From positions 186,001 to 250,000 of the forward strand of contig CAVYRL010000004.1 of assembly GCA_963771025.1 (NCBI GenBank): 64,000 nucleotides of DNA. The letters run 5' to 3'. A program made the translations under genes and the position numbers. Shown here one piece after another: positions 26,744 through 35,382 of the stretch; position 1 is the stretch's first letter; each line of letters begins with the position of its first letter. The notes under the pieces were generated by a model that did not search any database, was not told the origin of the DNA, and saw only the letters and a program-made list of their open reading frames with translations. This DNA comes from Miltoncostaea sp963771025. Lineage in GTDB: Bacteria > Actinomycetota > Thermoleophilia > Miltoncostaeales > Miltoncostaeaceae.

Positions 26744-29089
26744 TCACTGGCGCGCGAACATCGCGGCCGCTTCCTTGGCGAGGTCGACGAAGGGCTCGCC
26801 GCTGACATCGATCACGACCTTGACGATCGTGCCGCCGAGGAAGGGCCACGGGCGCTCGCCGGGGTAGTCATCGACGACCTGCTCCGCGCCCGATCGTCCC
26901 ACCACGAGGCCACCGCCGCCGAGGCCGAACTTGCCGGGCTGCGTGATGATCGTCGCCGCGCCGACCTGCGCGTCGCGCATGTGGAGGCTGAGAGTCCCCG
27001 TGGCCGGCATCGTGTCGCCCTCGCGCGCGAAGCTGGCCGACAGGACGACATGGCCCAGCGGCACGGGCTCGTCCGCAACGATCGTCTGGACGTGCTCCCC
27101 GAGCCAGTTGTAGGCGTAGACGAGGTGGCCGTCCTTCACGTACAGGGCGTGGCCGCCGAAGCGCGAGCCCTGCGAGAAGAGCACACCGCCCGCCTCGGGG
27201 GACTCGACCTCGACCTCGGCGGCGATCGTGTAGGAACGGTTGCGGATGTTCGGCGTGACGGACTCGGGCACGTCGGCGCCGCCGGGGTAGTAGACGTACC
27301 GGCTGCGCGGGCGTGAGAGCTGCGGCCGCTCCTCACCGAGGATCTCGACGGCCGTCCGCGACTCCAGCGGCAACGCGTTGTACCTGCCGGCCTCCACCCA
27401 CCACATCGCGATCAGCTCCTGGAGCTGGTCCGGGTGCTCGGCGGAGAGGTCGTGACACTCGCTCGGGTCCTTCTCGGTGTCGAACAGCTCCCAGCGCTGG
27501 CGGTGGAAGTCGCCCCACGATTCGGGCGCGGCGGGCACCGCGGTCGCCGCCTTCCAGCCCCTGTGCCAGATCGCGCGCGTGCCGAGCATCGAGTAGAACT
27601 GCGTCTCCTTGGTCGTCGGCGCGGCGGCGTCGTCGAACGTGGAGGCGAAGCTGACCCCCTCGACCGGGAGCTGCGTGTAGCCCTTCACCACCTCCGGCAT
27701 CTCGAGGCCGAGGCATTCGAGGAGCGTCGGCACGATGTCGATCGCGTGGTTGTACTGAGGGCGGATCTCGCCCGAACCGGTGATCCCCTTGGGCCAGGAC
27801 ACGAGCAGGGGGTCGGCTGTGCCGCCCTCGTAGTTCGCGTAGCGCTTCCAGAGCTTGAAGGGAGTGTTGAACGCCCACGCCCAGCCGGTCGGATAGTGGT
27901 TGTAGGTCTTCGGGCCGCCCAGCTCGTCGAGCAGCGCGAGATTCTCCTCGATGGTGTCCGGCACGCCGTTGAAGAACTTGTTCTCGTTGACCGAACCGTT
28001 CGGCCCTCCCTCGCCCGACGAGCCGTTGTCGGAGACGAGCACGACGATGGTGTTGTCGAGCTGGCCGGACTCCTCGAGATAGTCGAGGAGTCGGCCGAGC
28101 TCGTGGTCGGCGTGGCTGAGGAAGCCGGCGTAGACCTCGGCCATGCGCGAAAAGAGGCGCTTCTCATCGTCGGAGAGCGAATCCCACGGCCGCACGACAT
28201 CGTTCTGCGCCCACGGCTGGCCGTCGTGGCTGGTCGTGTCCGCGTAGGGGTTGATCGGTGACAGCTCCGCGTCCTGCGAAATGATCCCGAGCTTCTTCTG
28301 GCGCTCGAAGACGCCCTCCCGGTAGGCCTCGTAGCCCATGTCGAACGCGCCCTCGTACTTGTCGATCCACTCCTTTGGCGCGTGGTGGGGAGCGTGGGCC
28401 GCGCCGGGGCAGTAATAGAGGAAGAACGGCTTGTCCGGCGCGATCGCCTTGGCGTCGCGTACGAACTCGATGGCCTTGTCCGTCAGGTCCACCGTCAGGT
28501 GGTAGCCGTCCTCGGGGAGCGTGGGCTGGGAAACCGGATGGTTGTCATAGACCAGATCGGGATACCACTGGTTCGTCTCGCCTCCGAGAAATCCGTAGTA
28601 CCGGTCGAAGCCGCGGCCGAGCGGCCACTGGCGCTTCGACGACGCCAGGTTCATCTCGTCCTCTGCGGTGAGATGCCATTTGCCGACCATGTAGGTGCTC
28701 CAGCCGCGCTCGACGAGGATCTCGGCCAAGTTGGCGCACTCGAACGGGACGTGTCCGTTGGCGTTCGGAAACCCGGACGCCGCCTCGGTGATGCAGCCCA
28801 TGCCGTTCGTGGTGTGATTGCGCCCGGTGAGCAGGCAGGAGCGCGTCGGCGAGCAGAGCGCCGTGGTGTGGAAGTTGCGGTAGGTGAGTCCGCGCTCGGC
28901 GATTCGCTGGATGTTCGGGGTCTCGATCAGGCCGCCATACGTCTCCATCGCCGAGAAGCCCACGTCGTCGAGGACGACGAACAGGACGCTCGGAGCTCCC
29001 TCGGGTGGCAGGGGCTGCGCGTAGGGATCCCAGTCGGGCACCGAGTCCTTGATGTCGATGTTGATGACACCCGAGAACGGCTTGGCCAT
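26744..29089 (-). CDS. Arylsulfatase (formylglycine-dependent sulfatase)
   Basis: This 781-aa sulfatase would hydrolyse sulfate esters. The modification motif CSPTR (Cys79 to Arg83), continuing SCLLTGR, is intact; Cys79 would be oxidised to formylglycine. Metal ligands are suggested by VVLDDVGFSAM (Asp41/Asp42) and the later LVSDNGSSGEGG. GKWHL and the C-terminal extension (from about 640) match large actinobacterial arylsulfatases. No signal peptide is seen, so it appears cytosolic. The ATG at 29089 has GGAGGGG upstream. The formylglycine-generating enzyme at 54374 is the likely activator. Confidence 0.9.
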   Translation of the reverse strand: MAKPFSGVINIDIKDSVPDWDPYAQPLPPEGAPSVLFVVLDDVGFSAMETYGGLIETPNIQRIAERGLTYRNFHTTALCSPTRSCLLTGRNHTTNGMGCITEAASGFPNANGHVPFECANLAEILVERGWSTYMVGKWHLTAEDEMNLASSKRQWPLGRGFDRYYGFLGGETNQWYPDLVYDNHPVSQPTLPEDGYHLTVDLTDKAIEFVRDAKAIAPDKPFFLYYCPGAAHAPHHAPKEWIDKYEGAFDMGYEAYREGVFERQKKLGIISQDAELSPINPYADTTSHDGQPWAQNDVVRPWDSLSDDEKRLFSRMAEVYAGFLSHADHELGRLLDYLEESGQLDNTIVVLVSDNGSSGEGGPNGSVNENKFFNGVPDTIEENLALLDELGGPKTYNHYPTGWAWAFNTPFKLWKRYANYEGGTADPLLVSWPKGITGSGEIRPQYNHAIDIVPTLLECLGLEMPEVVKGYTQLPVEGVSFASTFDDAAAPTTKETQFYSMLGTRAIWHRGWKAATAVPAAPESWGDFHRQRWELFDTEKDPSECHDLSAEHPDQLQELIAMWWVEAGRYNALPLESRTAVEILGEERPQLSRPRSRYVYYPGGADVPESVTPNIRNRSYTIAAEVEVESPEAGGVLFSQGSRFGGHALYVKDGHLVYAYNWLGEHVQTIVADEPVPLGHVVLSASFAREGDTMPATGTLSLHMRDAQVGAATIITQPGKFGLGGGGLVVGRSGAEQVVDDYPGERPWPFLGGTIVKVVIDVSGEPFVDLAKEAAAMFARQ

Positions 29090-29490
29090 CGTCAGTCCCC
29101 TCCTCGATCGCGGTCGCGGGCCAACGCTACCGTGGCACGCGGGGCCCAGGGAACCCGATCGGCGACCAGGTGTGACGCGCTCGCCGGGTCCCACCCCCCG
29201 CGGTCGTCGGCGGGTCTGAACTCACGGGGAGGGAGTCGGAATCGTCCGCCTCCAGACCCGAGGCTCGCCATCGCCGCGGTCATCGGAACGATCGCCGCCG
29301 CATTCACCTTCGTCGCGAAGGCTGACGAGTGTGAGATCCCCGACGAGGCTCGCGGTCGAGGGTGGTTTCGTCCGGCGATGCGGCACCCGCGTTCCGGCCG
29401 CGGTCGAGCCGCAGTCCGCCTCGGGGTGTCACCTGATGCCACGGCACCGCCGCCGGGCGACGATGGGGGCGGACTATCCGGGGGCGCGCG
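29090..29490. other. Intergenic stretch, no confident gene
   Basis: No complete gene is seen. A plus-strand frame at about 29264-29330 encodes a short hydrophobic peptide (LAIAAVIGTIAAAFTFVAKA) that could be the remnant of a membrane segment, but it has neither start nor ribosome binding site. Confidence 0.35.
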
Positions 29491-30246
29491 GTGAGGGTCT
29501 GGAATCACGCGAGGGGCGGCAGCCGATGGCGCGTCCTGCTCGTCGCGGTCGCCGTGCTGCTCACCGCGTCGGCGCTGCTGGCCGTTGCGATCCTCCTGGT
29601 GGGCGAGCCCGGCGAGCTGGAGGGTCGGATCCTCGCCACCGCCGCTCTCCTTGGCGGCTTCGGCGTGGCCGCCCTTCCCGGGGCGATGCTCCTCGACCAG
29701 GGCCGCGCGCCCCGCCTGGCAGCGGCGCTCCTGGTCCTCTGCCCGGCGAGTGCGGCGCTCGTCCTGGTTCCCGTCTGGCGGGACGATCCGTCCACATCGC
29801 TCGTGAAGGTCATGGGGACCGCGGCGATCGCCACCGCGCTCGTCGCGCAGACCGCAGCGCTCGTGGCGCTCCGCCGCGAGCATGCCCCCCCGGTCGTCAG
29901 GCTTCTGTTCGTCGCCTCGGTCGTCCTGGCGGCGGCCGTGTGGATCCTGGCGACCGCGATGATCTGGGCGGAGACGGGCGACCCCGAAGAGGCGCGCTTC
30001 CTGGGGGCGCTCGTCGTGCTCGACCTGCTGAGCGTGGCGCTTCAGCCCATCCTCGCCCGCGCCCGCGCCGCGGGGGTCCGGGTGCGCCTGAGGGTCACGA
30101 CCGCCGCCGGCGCCGCAGCAGTGATGACACGCAACGGACGCGATCTCGGGTCCGCCGTCGCCACGGCGATCCGTGAGGCCGAGGACGCGGGCGGCGACGT
30201 CGCCTGTGTGGAGATCCTGGAGCGCGCCGAGGCGCCGATCCGCTGA
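29491..30246 (+). CDS. Hypothetical membrane protein, about six membrane segments
   Basis: This 251-aa protein has hydrophobic segments at about 14-36, 46-65, 74-92, 105-125, 137-160 and 168-185. A soluble C-terminal domain follows (VRLRVTTAAGAAAVMTRNGR, ending VACVEILERAEAPIR). The family is unknown to me; the six-segment plus small alpha-beta tail layout recurs among actinobacterial conserved membrane proteins. The GTG start at 29491 is the first in frame. No neighbours suggest its function. Confidence 0.65.
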   Translation: MRVWNHARGGSRWRVLLVAVAVLLTASALLAVAILLVGEPGELEGRILATAALLGGFGVAALPGAMLLDQGRAPRLAAALLVLCPASAALVLVPVWRDDPSTSLVKVMGTAAIATALVAQTAALVALRREHAPPVVRLLFVASVVLAAAVWILATAMIWAETGDPEEARFLGALVVLDLLSVALQPILARARAAGVRVRLRVTTAAGAAAVMTRNGRDLGSAVATAIREAEDAGGDVACVEILERAEAPIR

Positions 30247-30518
30247 GCGCCGCCATCCCCATCCAGGGGCTGTGAGAGCGACCCCTCCTCTGCAGCCGCT
30301 GCCGGGGTGGCAAGCGCGCGCCGCTCGATCACTGTCGTCGCGCTCGGGAGATCGCGAGGGCGAGCGAGGATCTGCGCATCGCGCCTGACCGGAGGCGATC
30401 GCAGCCTCCGAGAGGGTGTTCGCCCGTGCGCGGACGCCCATGGGGGATGACCTGCCCGCCCGCCGTTTTCTCGGCGTCGTCGCGCCGGCCCAGGCGTCGA
30501 GAAAGGCGTCGGCTCCGG

Positions 30519-31319
30519 CTAGGTCCCGACGTAGACCATCGCGGGGGCCCCGGAGGGGACCTCGGCGCTGGGGGCCGGATCGGTGCGGATGACCTTGCCG
30601 ACCAGCTCCGGGGACGGCGCGGGCTCCTGGCCGGCCCCCCGGACATCGAGCCCGGCGGCCCGGAGGGCGTTGCCGGCCGCCACGGGGTCGAGGCCGATGA
30701 CGTCGGGGACCGTGACCAGCGTGGACCCCGGAGGCACGAGGCTCGCCGGCGGGGGCGAGCCGGCGACCGGGGAGAAGGAGCGGATCACCCTCTTCGGGAC
30801 GAAGCCGCGGTACTCGACGCGGAGGTTGTTGCGGAGGCGGTGCGCCAGCAGGTAGGTGTTGTCGCGGTACTGCCACACGTACGTGTTGACGGCGCCCGCG
30901 TGGTACTGAGGAGCCCATTGGCGCTCGCGGACGCCGTGGAAGCGGCCGGCGCGGAAGCGGGTCACGTGGCCGAATCGCCCGTCGTGCGCCCGGAGGGCGC
31001 GCAGCACCGCCTTCTGGCGGTGCCCCGCGTAGATCCCCATCTCGAAGACCTTGACGCCCCCGGTCCGCTTCGTCGTGTACGCGATGTGCCCGAGGCACGG
31101 GGGCGCGCCCGGGCCGATGTTGCAGCCGCCGCCGACGTCGGTCCAGCGGACCTTCGGCGGCAGCTGGGTCGGCAGCCAGGCGCTCGGGCGCCTCAGCGCG
31201 ACGGCGCCGCGGATCTCCTTCGTGCTGAAGATGGTCGCCGCCGCCGGGCCGGCCAGCGCGAGCGCCGCCGCGAGCGCGGTGATCCCTGCGATCAGGCGGC
31301 GTGTCGTGTGTGAAGACAT
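30519..31319 (-). CDS. Secreted protein with C-terminal PASTA domain
   Basis: This 266-aa protein has a signal peptide (about residues 1-26, ending AGPAAA), a central domain of unknown family (about 30-185) and one C-terminal PASTA domain (about 200-266, with VPDVIGLDPVAAGNALRAAGL and KVIRTDPAPSAEVPSGAPAM). PASTA domains bind muropeptides or beta-lactams, so a cell-wall-facing role is likely. The start is the ATG at 31319; GAGG lies directly against it, so the start has some uncertainty. Confidence 0.75.
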   Translation of the reverse strand: MSSHTTRRLIAGITALAAALALAGPAAATIFSTKEIRGAVALRRPSAWLPTQLPPKVRWTDVGGGCNIGPGAPPCLGHIAYTTKRTGGVKVFEMGIYAGHRQKAVLRALRAHDGRFGHVTRFRAGRFHGVRERQWAPQYHAGAVNTYVWQYRDNTYLLAHRLRNNLRVEYRGFVPKRVIRSFSPVAGSPPPASLVPPGSTLVTVPDVIGLDPVAAGNALRAAGLDVRGAGQEPAPSPELVGKVIRTDPAPSAEVPSGAPAMVYVGT

Positions 31320-31599
31320 CCTCGTGTCGATCCTATGAGGGCGGCCTGCGCGCAGGGAACTGGCCGAAGGGAGGGGATCGCTCGCCGGGGCCACGGGGAA
31401 GCCATGTCCGACGTCGCCGACGACCCGCTGCGCCGCCGGGTGGAGGTCGCGCCGACCGCCCGTCCGTCCTACGACGAACTCGACCTCCAGAGGGCCGAGC
31501 AAGAGTCACCTGTGGGCGATCCCGTTGTGTCCTTCGGGCAGCGGCAGCACGAGGTGGCGCTCGAGCCGTCGTATCCGGTTGCATCGCTACGCTCTCCCC

Positions 31600-31710
31600 A
31601 TGAGCGAGCGCCACCGGCCGGCCTCCCGAGCGGCGGACTGCGCCTCGCGCGCACGTGTGACCGAGCGATCGTCGTGGTGGTCCCATCCGCGCCGAGGAGG
31701 AATCCCGTGA
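31600..31710 (+). CDS. Short leaderless upstream ORF coupled to the GNAT gene
   Basis: A 36-codon ORF starts at an ATG six bases after TACGCT (31588-31593), the spacing of a leaderless promoter. Its TGA (31708-31710) overlaps the GTG of the GNAT gene as GTGA. The peptide (beginning MSERHRPASRAADCASRARV) is Arg-rich with no known domain. It may exist only to couple ribosomes into the GNAT gene. Confidence 0.35.
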   Translation: MSERHRPASRAADCASRARVTERSSWWSHPRRGGIP

Positions 31711-32132
31711 CGCCCGACGACGACACGACCGGCCCGGCTGCGAGTGAGCCCCCTCACATCGAGGCGGCGGAGGCGACGGCCGACGACGTCGAGGTGACCG
31801 ACAACGCCGCCGAGTCGCGCTACGAGGCGTGGGTCGATGGCGAGCGGGCCGGCGTGCTGACCTACCGCCGCCGCCCGGACCGGATCAGCATGATCCACAC
31901 CGAGGTCGACGACCGCTTCGGCGGGCGGGGCATGGGCACGAGGCTCGCCGTGACCGCGCTCGATGCGGCCCGTGCCGCCGGGCTGGCGGTCCTGCCGATC
32001 TGCCCCCTCGTCGCGGGCTACATCGGCCGCCATCCCGAGTACCAGGACCTGGTCGCCGGGGGATACCGTCGCGCGGCGCCCTCCTCCGACCAGACGGGGA
32101 GACCCGGCGGAGGGGCCTCCGGCGGCTCGTGA
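31707..32132 (+). CDS. GNAT-type N-acetyltransferase (YjdJ/GNAT_2-like)
   Basis: This 141-aa protein has an acidic N-terminal 35 residues and then the small GNAT domain: SRYEAWVDGERAGVLTYRRR, MIHTEVDDRFGGRGMGTRL (acetyl-CoA loop), and VLPICPLVAGYIGRHPEYQD. This pattern matches the compact single-domain acetyltransferases of the YjdJ kind, whose substrate is unknown. The GTG start has GAGGAGG six bases upstream and overlaps the stop of a 36-codon leaderless ORF. Confidence 0.8.
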   Translation: MTPDDDTTGPAASEPPHIEAAEATADDVEVTDNAAESRYEAWVDGERAGVLTYRRRPDRISMIHTEVDDRFGGRGMGTRLAVTALDAARAAGLAVLPICPLVAGYIGRHPEYQDLVAGGYRRAAPSSDQTGRPGGGASGGS

Positions 32133-32335
32133 CGGGCCCACCGGTGCGATGCAGGGGCGTCCGTCACGACCCGGCTCGTATTCCGGCCGCCTGCCCCCGG
32201 GTGCAACTCGCCGAGAGTTCGATCCATCTCAGGTCCGTGGCGTGGTTCTTCAGCTTCTCGCGAATGTATTGCGCGGTCGTCGAGCGATTGGCCGAGGTCG
32301 GGAACCCGCCGTTTCGCCAGGTGCACTCGACACAC

Positions 32336-32473
32336 ATGCACACGATGGCCATGCGTCGTGCCGGGCCATACGAGATGCGCTGGTGCCACGTGCTCGAGAT
32401 CGAGGGCGGTCGGATCGTGCGCTTCACCGACCATCTGGACACGGCGCCGATGCTGGCGCCCTGGCGCAGCTGA
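32336..32473 (+). pseudogene. C-terminal remnant of a SnoaL-like (NTF2-fold) gene
   Basis: The last 45 codons (with YEMRWCHVLEIEGGRIVRFT and DHLDTAPMLAPWRS) match the end of SnoaL/ketosteroid-isomerase-like proteins. The upstream frame lacks the rest of the fold (about 80 residues). The DNA from about 32160 to 32470 is less GC-rich than its surroundings and looks decayed. No ribosome binding site precedes it. Confidence 0.5.
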
Positions 32474-32611
32474 GCCGGCGCGCCTCGCGAGTCCCCGCCC
32501 GGTCATGCCGACTGGGCTGGCCGGCGATCGGTGCCGGCCAGCCGGTGCTCTCGTGCCGAAGGACGACCTTGTCGCCGTCGGCCGAGACGTTGACGCGGCC
32601 GCGGCCCGCGC

Positions 32612-32617
32612 TAGGCT
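32612..32617 (+). promoter_or_regulatory. -10 box of a leaderless promoter
   Basis: TAGGCT lies six bases before the GTG at 32624, and no ribosome binding site is present, so the methyltransferase is probably leaderless. Confidence 0.5.
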
Positions 32618-32623
32618 CCTGGC

Positions 32624-33448
32624 GTGGCCAGCCGACCGCCGGTGTTCGGAGGGTTCTCGGACGTCGACGCGACGGGGGCGTCCGGCGAGTACGCGTCGCT
32701 GCTCGATGCGATTCGCGCGCAGCCCGCGGTGCAGGAGTGGAAGGAGCGCACCTTCGCGGCTCTCGCGCCGCGGCCCGGGGCGGTGCTGCTGGACCTCGGC
32801 TGCGGCACCGGCGAGGACGTCCTCGCGCTCGCCGGCTTGGTCGGTCCCGGCGGGCGGGTGATCGGGGTCGACGCGAGCGCGGCGATGGTCGCCGAGGCCC
32901 GCCGGCGGGCGGCCGGCGCGGAGGGGGCGGCCGTCGAGTTCCTGCGCGCGGACGCCCATGCGCTCGCGCTACCGAACGCCGCGGTCGACGGGGCCCGGGT
33001 CGAGCGTGTGCTGCAGCATCTCGACGACCCGGGCGGCGCGATCGCCGAGCTCGCCCGGGTGGTACGCCCGGGCGGGCGCGTCGTGGCCGCCGAACCGGAC
33101 TGGGGCACGTTCGTCATCGACTCGGACGACCCCCACGTCGCTGCCGTCGTTGCCGCAGCGGCCGCCCGCCGGCTGCGCTCGCCCGACGTCGGGCGCACCC
33201 TGCGGCGGCGCTTCCTCGAGGCCGGCCTCGAGCTGGTCGAGGTGACGACCCGCGCGCTGGTCATCAGCGACCGGGCCGCCTCGGACACGGTCTTCGACGT
33301 GCCCGGCGCCGTGCGCCGGGCCGTCGAGGACGGCGACATCGACCCCGGTCGGGCGGCCATCTGGCTCGACGGCGCCGCCCGCGCTGCGGCGGCCGGGCGC
33401 GGTCTGGCGTCGCTCACCGCCTTCCTGGCGGTCGGCAGCGTTCCCTGA
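32624..33448 (+). CDS. UbiE-like class I SAM methyltransferase
   Basis: This 274-aa methyltransferase has SAM motif I (VLLDLGCGTGEDVLALA, near residue 55), the acidic motif VIGVDASAAMVAEA, and VVRPGGRVVAAEPDWGTF. The pattern is of UbiE/arsenite-type small-molecule methyltransferases with a C-terminal helical cap. The GTG start is probably leaderless. Substrate is unknown. The tRNA-Glu gene follows on the opposite strand, 55 nt downstream, so this gene lies at the right end of the putative integrated segment. Confidence 0.82.
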   Translation: MASRPPVFGGFSDVDATGASGEYASLLDAIRAQPAVQEWKERTFAALAPRPGAVLLDLGCGTGEDVLALAGLVGPGGRVIGVDASAAMVAEARRRAAGAEGAAVEFLRADAHALALPNAAVDGARVERVLQHLDDPGGAIAELARVVRPGGRVVAAEPDWGTFVIDSDDPHVAAVVAAAAARRLRSPDVGRTLRRRFLEAGLELVEVTTRALVISDRAASDTVFDVPGAVRRAVEDGDIDPGRAAIWLDGAARAAAAGRGLASLTAFLAVGSVP

Positions 33449-33498
33449 GCCGCGGCTGGCGGCCCTCGGGTCGTCCGGCCTTCTCGCGGACGCCGCGG

Positions 33499-33522
33499 GC
33501 GATGCCCCCAACGGGATTCGAA
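33499..33522. repeat. att-like direct repeat within the tRNA-Glu 3' end
   Basis: This is the second copy of the 24-bp repeat at 24948-24971. Bases 33503-33522 are the 3' end of the intact tRNA-Glu gene and 33499-33502 flank it. Confidence 0.6.
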
Positions 33523-33575
33523 CCCGTGCCGCCGCCTTGAAAGGGCGGTGTCCTAGGCCGCTAGACGATGGGGGC
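33503..33575 (-). tRNA. tRNA-Glu (anticodon UUC)
   Basis: The minus strand folds as a standard tRNA of 73 nt. The acceptor stem is GCCCCCA with TGGGGGC and discriminator A. The anticodon arm is CCGCC-CTTTCAA-GGCGG, giving anticodon TTC (Glu). The T-arm has GGTTCGAATCC. CCA is not encoded. Its 3' end points left, toward the duplicated repeat at 24948. Confidence 0.95.
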
Positions 33576-33586
33576 CGGGACCGAGC

Positions 33587-33725
33587 AGAAAGAAGGGCCC
33601 GGGATGGCTGGGCAGCCATCCCGGGCCCCGGTGGCAGAAGAGGTTTGGCTCAGGGGCGTGTTCGGTGTCCCCTCGCTGCAGCTGCGCACAGGGGCACGCC
33701 CCTAGCTACTGCCACCTCTACAGTC
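33587..33725 (-). ncRNA. Candidate structured small RNA upstream of tRNA-Glu
   Basis: On the minus strand, a region of no coding potential can fold into a rod: GGTGGCAG near the 5' end pairs with CTGCCACC near the 3' end, and AGGGGCGTG pairs with CACGCCCCT inside it. An alternative inner stem pairs GTGCCCCT with AGGGGACAC. It ends in the 15-bp hairpin at 33595-33628 followed by TTCTTTCT. I do not recognise the RNA family, and no clear promoter was assigned (TAGGAT at 33764-33769 is possible). Confidence 0.45.
33595..33628 (-). terminator. Perfect 15-bp terminator hairpin with T-rich tail
   Basis: GGGCCCGGGATGGCT (33595-33609) and AGCCATCCCGGGCCC (33614-33628) are perfectly complementary around a 4-nt loop. 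On the minus strand the hairpin is followed by TTCTTTCT, a rare T-rich tail in this GC-rich window. That fixes its direction and implies a transcript ending just upstream of tRNA-Glu. Confidence 0.75.
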
Positions 33726-33910
33726 ACTATGCAATAGGACCACCTCCCTTCCGTAGTGGGGAAATCCTAGCCGGGTTTCCGGACGTCGGCCACTCGTCCG
33801 CCGGGCGGTGTTCCGGCCGCCGATCCCGGGGCCGCGAAAGCGGTGCGCTGCCAGGATCGGCGGAGCCCGGATCGTGCCGGACCGGGTTCCCACGCGACGA
33901 GGGCGCACGC

Positions 33911-35338
33911 ATGACGAAGGCCGTACGCAACGACACCGTCATCGCCGAGACGCCCGAGTCTCGGCCGATGGGTGATGACGCAGACCTGATCGTGATCGGC
34001 GCCGGCATGGCCGGCATCAACGCCGTCGGGCGGGCCGCTGAGGCCGGCGCCCGGGTCGTCGTGATCGAGCGCGACCGGGTCGGCGGGACGTGCCCGGTGC
34101 GGGGCTGCATCCCCAGCAAGGCGCTGATCCGCAGCGCCGAGATCGCGCACGAGGTGCGCACCGCATCCGAGTACGGCATCTCGGTCGAGGGCGCGTCGGT
34201 CGATTTCAGCGCGGTGATCGACCGCGTGCAGGGGATCGTCGATCTGGGCGCCGCGAGCGCGCTCGGGTATCTCGAGTCGCTGCCCACCGTTCGGCTGATC
34301 CGGGGGGAGGCGCGCTTCGAGGAGCCGGGCGTCGTCTCGGTCGAGGGCGCGCGGCTGCGCGCGCCGCGCGTGATCATCGCCACCGGCGCCGGGCCCGTGG
34401 CCCTGCCGATCCCCGGGCTGGCGCAGACGCCGCACCTGACCAGCGCGGACGTGCTCACCATGCGCTCCCTTCCCGCACGGCTGCTGGTGATCGGCGCCGG
34501 GCCGGTGGGGCTGGAGATGGGCCAGGCGCTCGCCCGGCTCGGATCGCGCGTCACCATCGTGGAGGAGGCCGACCGGCTGCTGCCGGCCGCCGATCCCGAG
34601 ATCGGTGAGGCGCTGGCCACGCTGCTGGCGGATGAGGGCATCGAGCTGATCCTGGGCGCGCGGGCGGAGCGCGCGGGGCTCGGCGCCGGCGGTCACCGCG
34701 AGCTGGCGATCGCCTCCGCCCAGGGGACGCGCGTCCTGCGCGGTGACGCCATCCTGGTCGGGGTGGGGCGGGGCCCGGCGGTCGAGGGCCTGCGGCTCGC
34801 GAGCGCCGGTGTGGAGGGCGGCGGGCACGGCATCCCGGTGGACGCCCGGCTGCGAACCTCGCAGGAGGGGCACTGGGCCGCCGGCGATGTGCTGGGCCCG
34901 CCGTACGGGGCCTTCACGCACGTCGCCCGGCGTCTGGGACGCGAGGTCGCCGAGAACGCGCTCGGCCTGGACCCCCACGACGTGGATCCCGACCAGGGCC
35001 CGCGCGCGATCTTCACCGACCCCGAGTTCGCGACGGTGGGGCTGACCGAGCGCCAGGCCCGCGAGGCTGGCGGTGACGTCGGCGTGGGGATCTCCACGTT
35101 CTCGGGTGGCAAGGCCCGCGCCTGGGGCCAGGAGCGCGGTCTGGCGAAGGCGATCGTCGATCGCAGGGAACGCCGCATCCTGGGCGCGCACGTTCTGGGC
35201 TACCACGCCGCCGATCTGATCCATCCCGTGGTGGTCGCGATGGGGGCCGGCGATGCCGATGTCCTGGTCGGCGCCCACCACGTGCACCCGACGCTCGGCG
35301 AGACGGTCCAGAGCGCGGTGCGGAGGGCGCTCGACTGA
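33911..35338 (+). CDS. Pyridine nucleotide-disulfide oxidoreductase (dihydrolipoamide dehydrogenase-like)
   Basis: This 475-aa flavoprotein belongs to the class I disulfide reductases. It has the FAD motif VIGAGMAGINA (from residue 28), the redox disulfide GGTCPVRGCIPSK (Cys61 and Cys66), the NAD(P) motif VIGAGPVGLEMGQAL, and the C-terminal catalytic HPTLGE. The family includes lipoamide, mercuric and mycothione reductases; no extra N-terminal metal domain is present. It stands alone, with no 2-oxoacid dehydrogenase genes nearby, so a lipoamide role is not supported by context. Start is the ATG at 33911; a later ATG at 33968 is possible. Confidence 0.85.
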   Translation: MTKAVRNDTVIAETPESRPMGDDADLIVIGAGMAGINAVGRAAEAGARVVVIERDRVGGTCPVRGCIPSKALIRSAEIAHEVRTASEYGISVEGASVDFSAVIDRVQGIVDLGAASALGYLESLPTVRLIRGEARFEEPGVVSVEGARLRAPRVIIATGAGPVALPIPGLAQTPHLTSADVLTMRSLPARLLVIGAGPVGLEMGQALARLGSRVTIVEEADRLLPAADPEIGEALATLLADEGIELILGARAERAGLGAGGHRELAIASAQGTRVLRGDAILVGVGRGPAVEGLRLASAGVEGGGHGIPVDARLRTSQEGHWAAGDVLGPPYGAFTHVARRLGREVAENALGLDPHDVDPDQGPRAIFTDPEFATVGLTERQAREAGGDVGVGISTFSGGKARAWGQERGLAKAIVDRRERRILGAHVLGYHAADLIHPVVVAMGAGDADVLVGAHHVHPTLGETVQSAVRRALD

Positions 35339-35369
35339 GCCGCTTCCGCCCCGCGGCTAAAGATTGTCG

Positions 35370-35382
35370 ATCGTCGGACGAT
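35370..35382. promoter_or_regulatory. 13-bp palindrome in the intergenic region
   Basis: ATCGTCGGACGAT is a perfect inverted repeat (ATCGTC around a central G). It lies 32 nt after the oxidoreductase stop and 180 nt before the next gene. It may be an operator or part of a terminator; no further evidence is available. Confidence 0.25.

Noticed and set aside
31333..31502. Minus-strand peptide beginning MLGPLEVEFVVG, resembling a SARP regulator start
   Set aside because: Only about 10 residues resemble that family; the rest has no helix-turn-helix and the frame runs into the PASTA gene.
33587..33757. Cobalamin riboswitch, SRP RNA or 6S RNA
   Set aside because: None of the characteristic conserved motifs of these RNAs is seen, so the region is left as an unclassified structured RNA.
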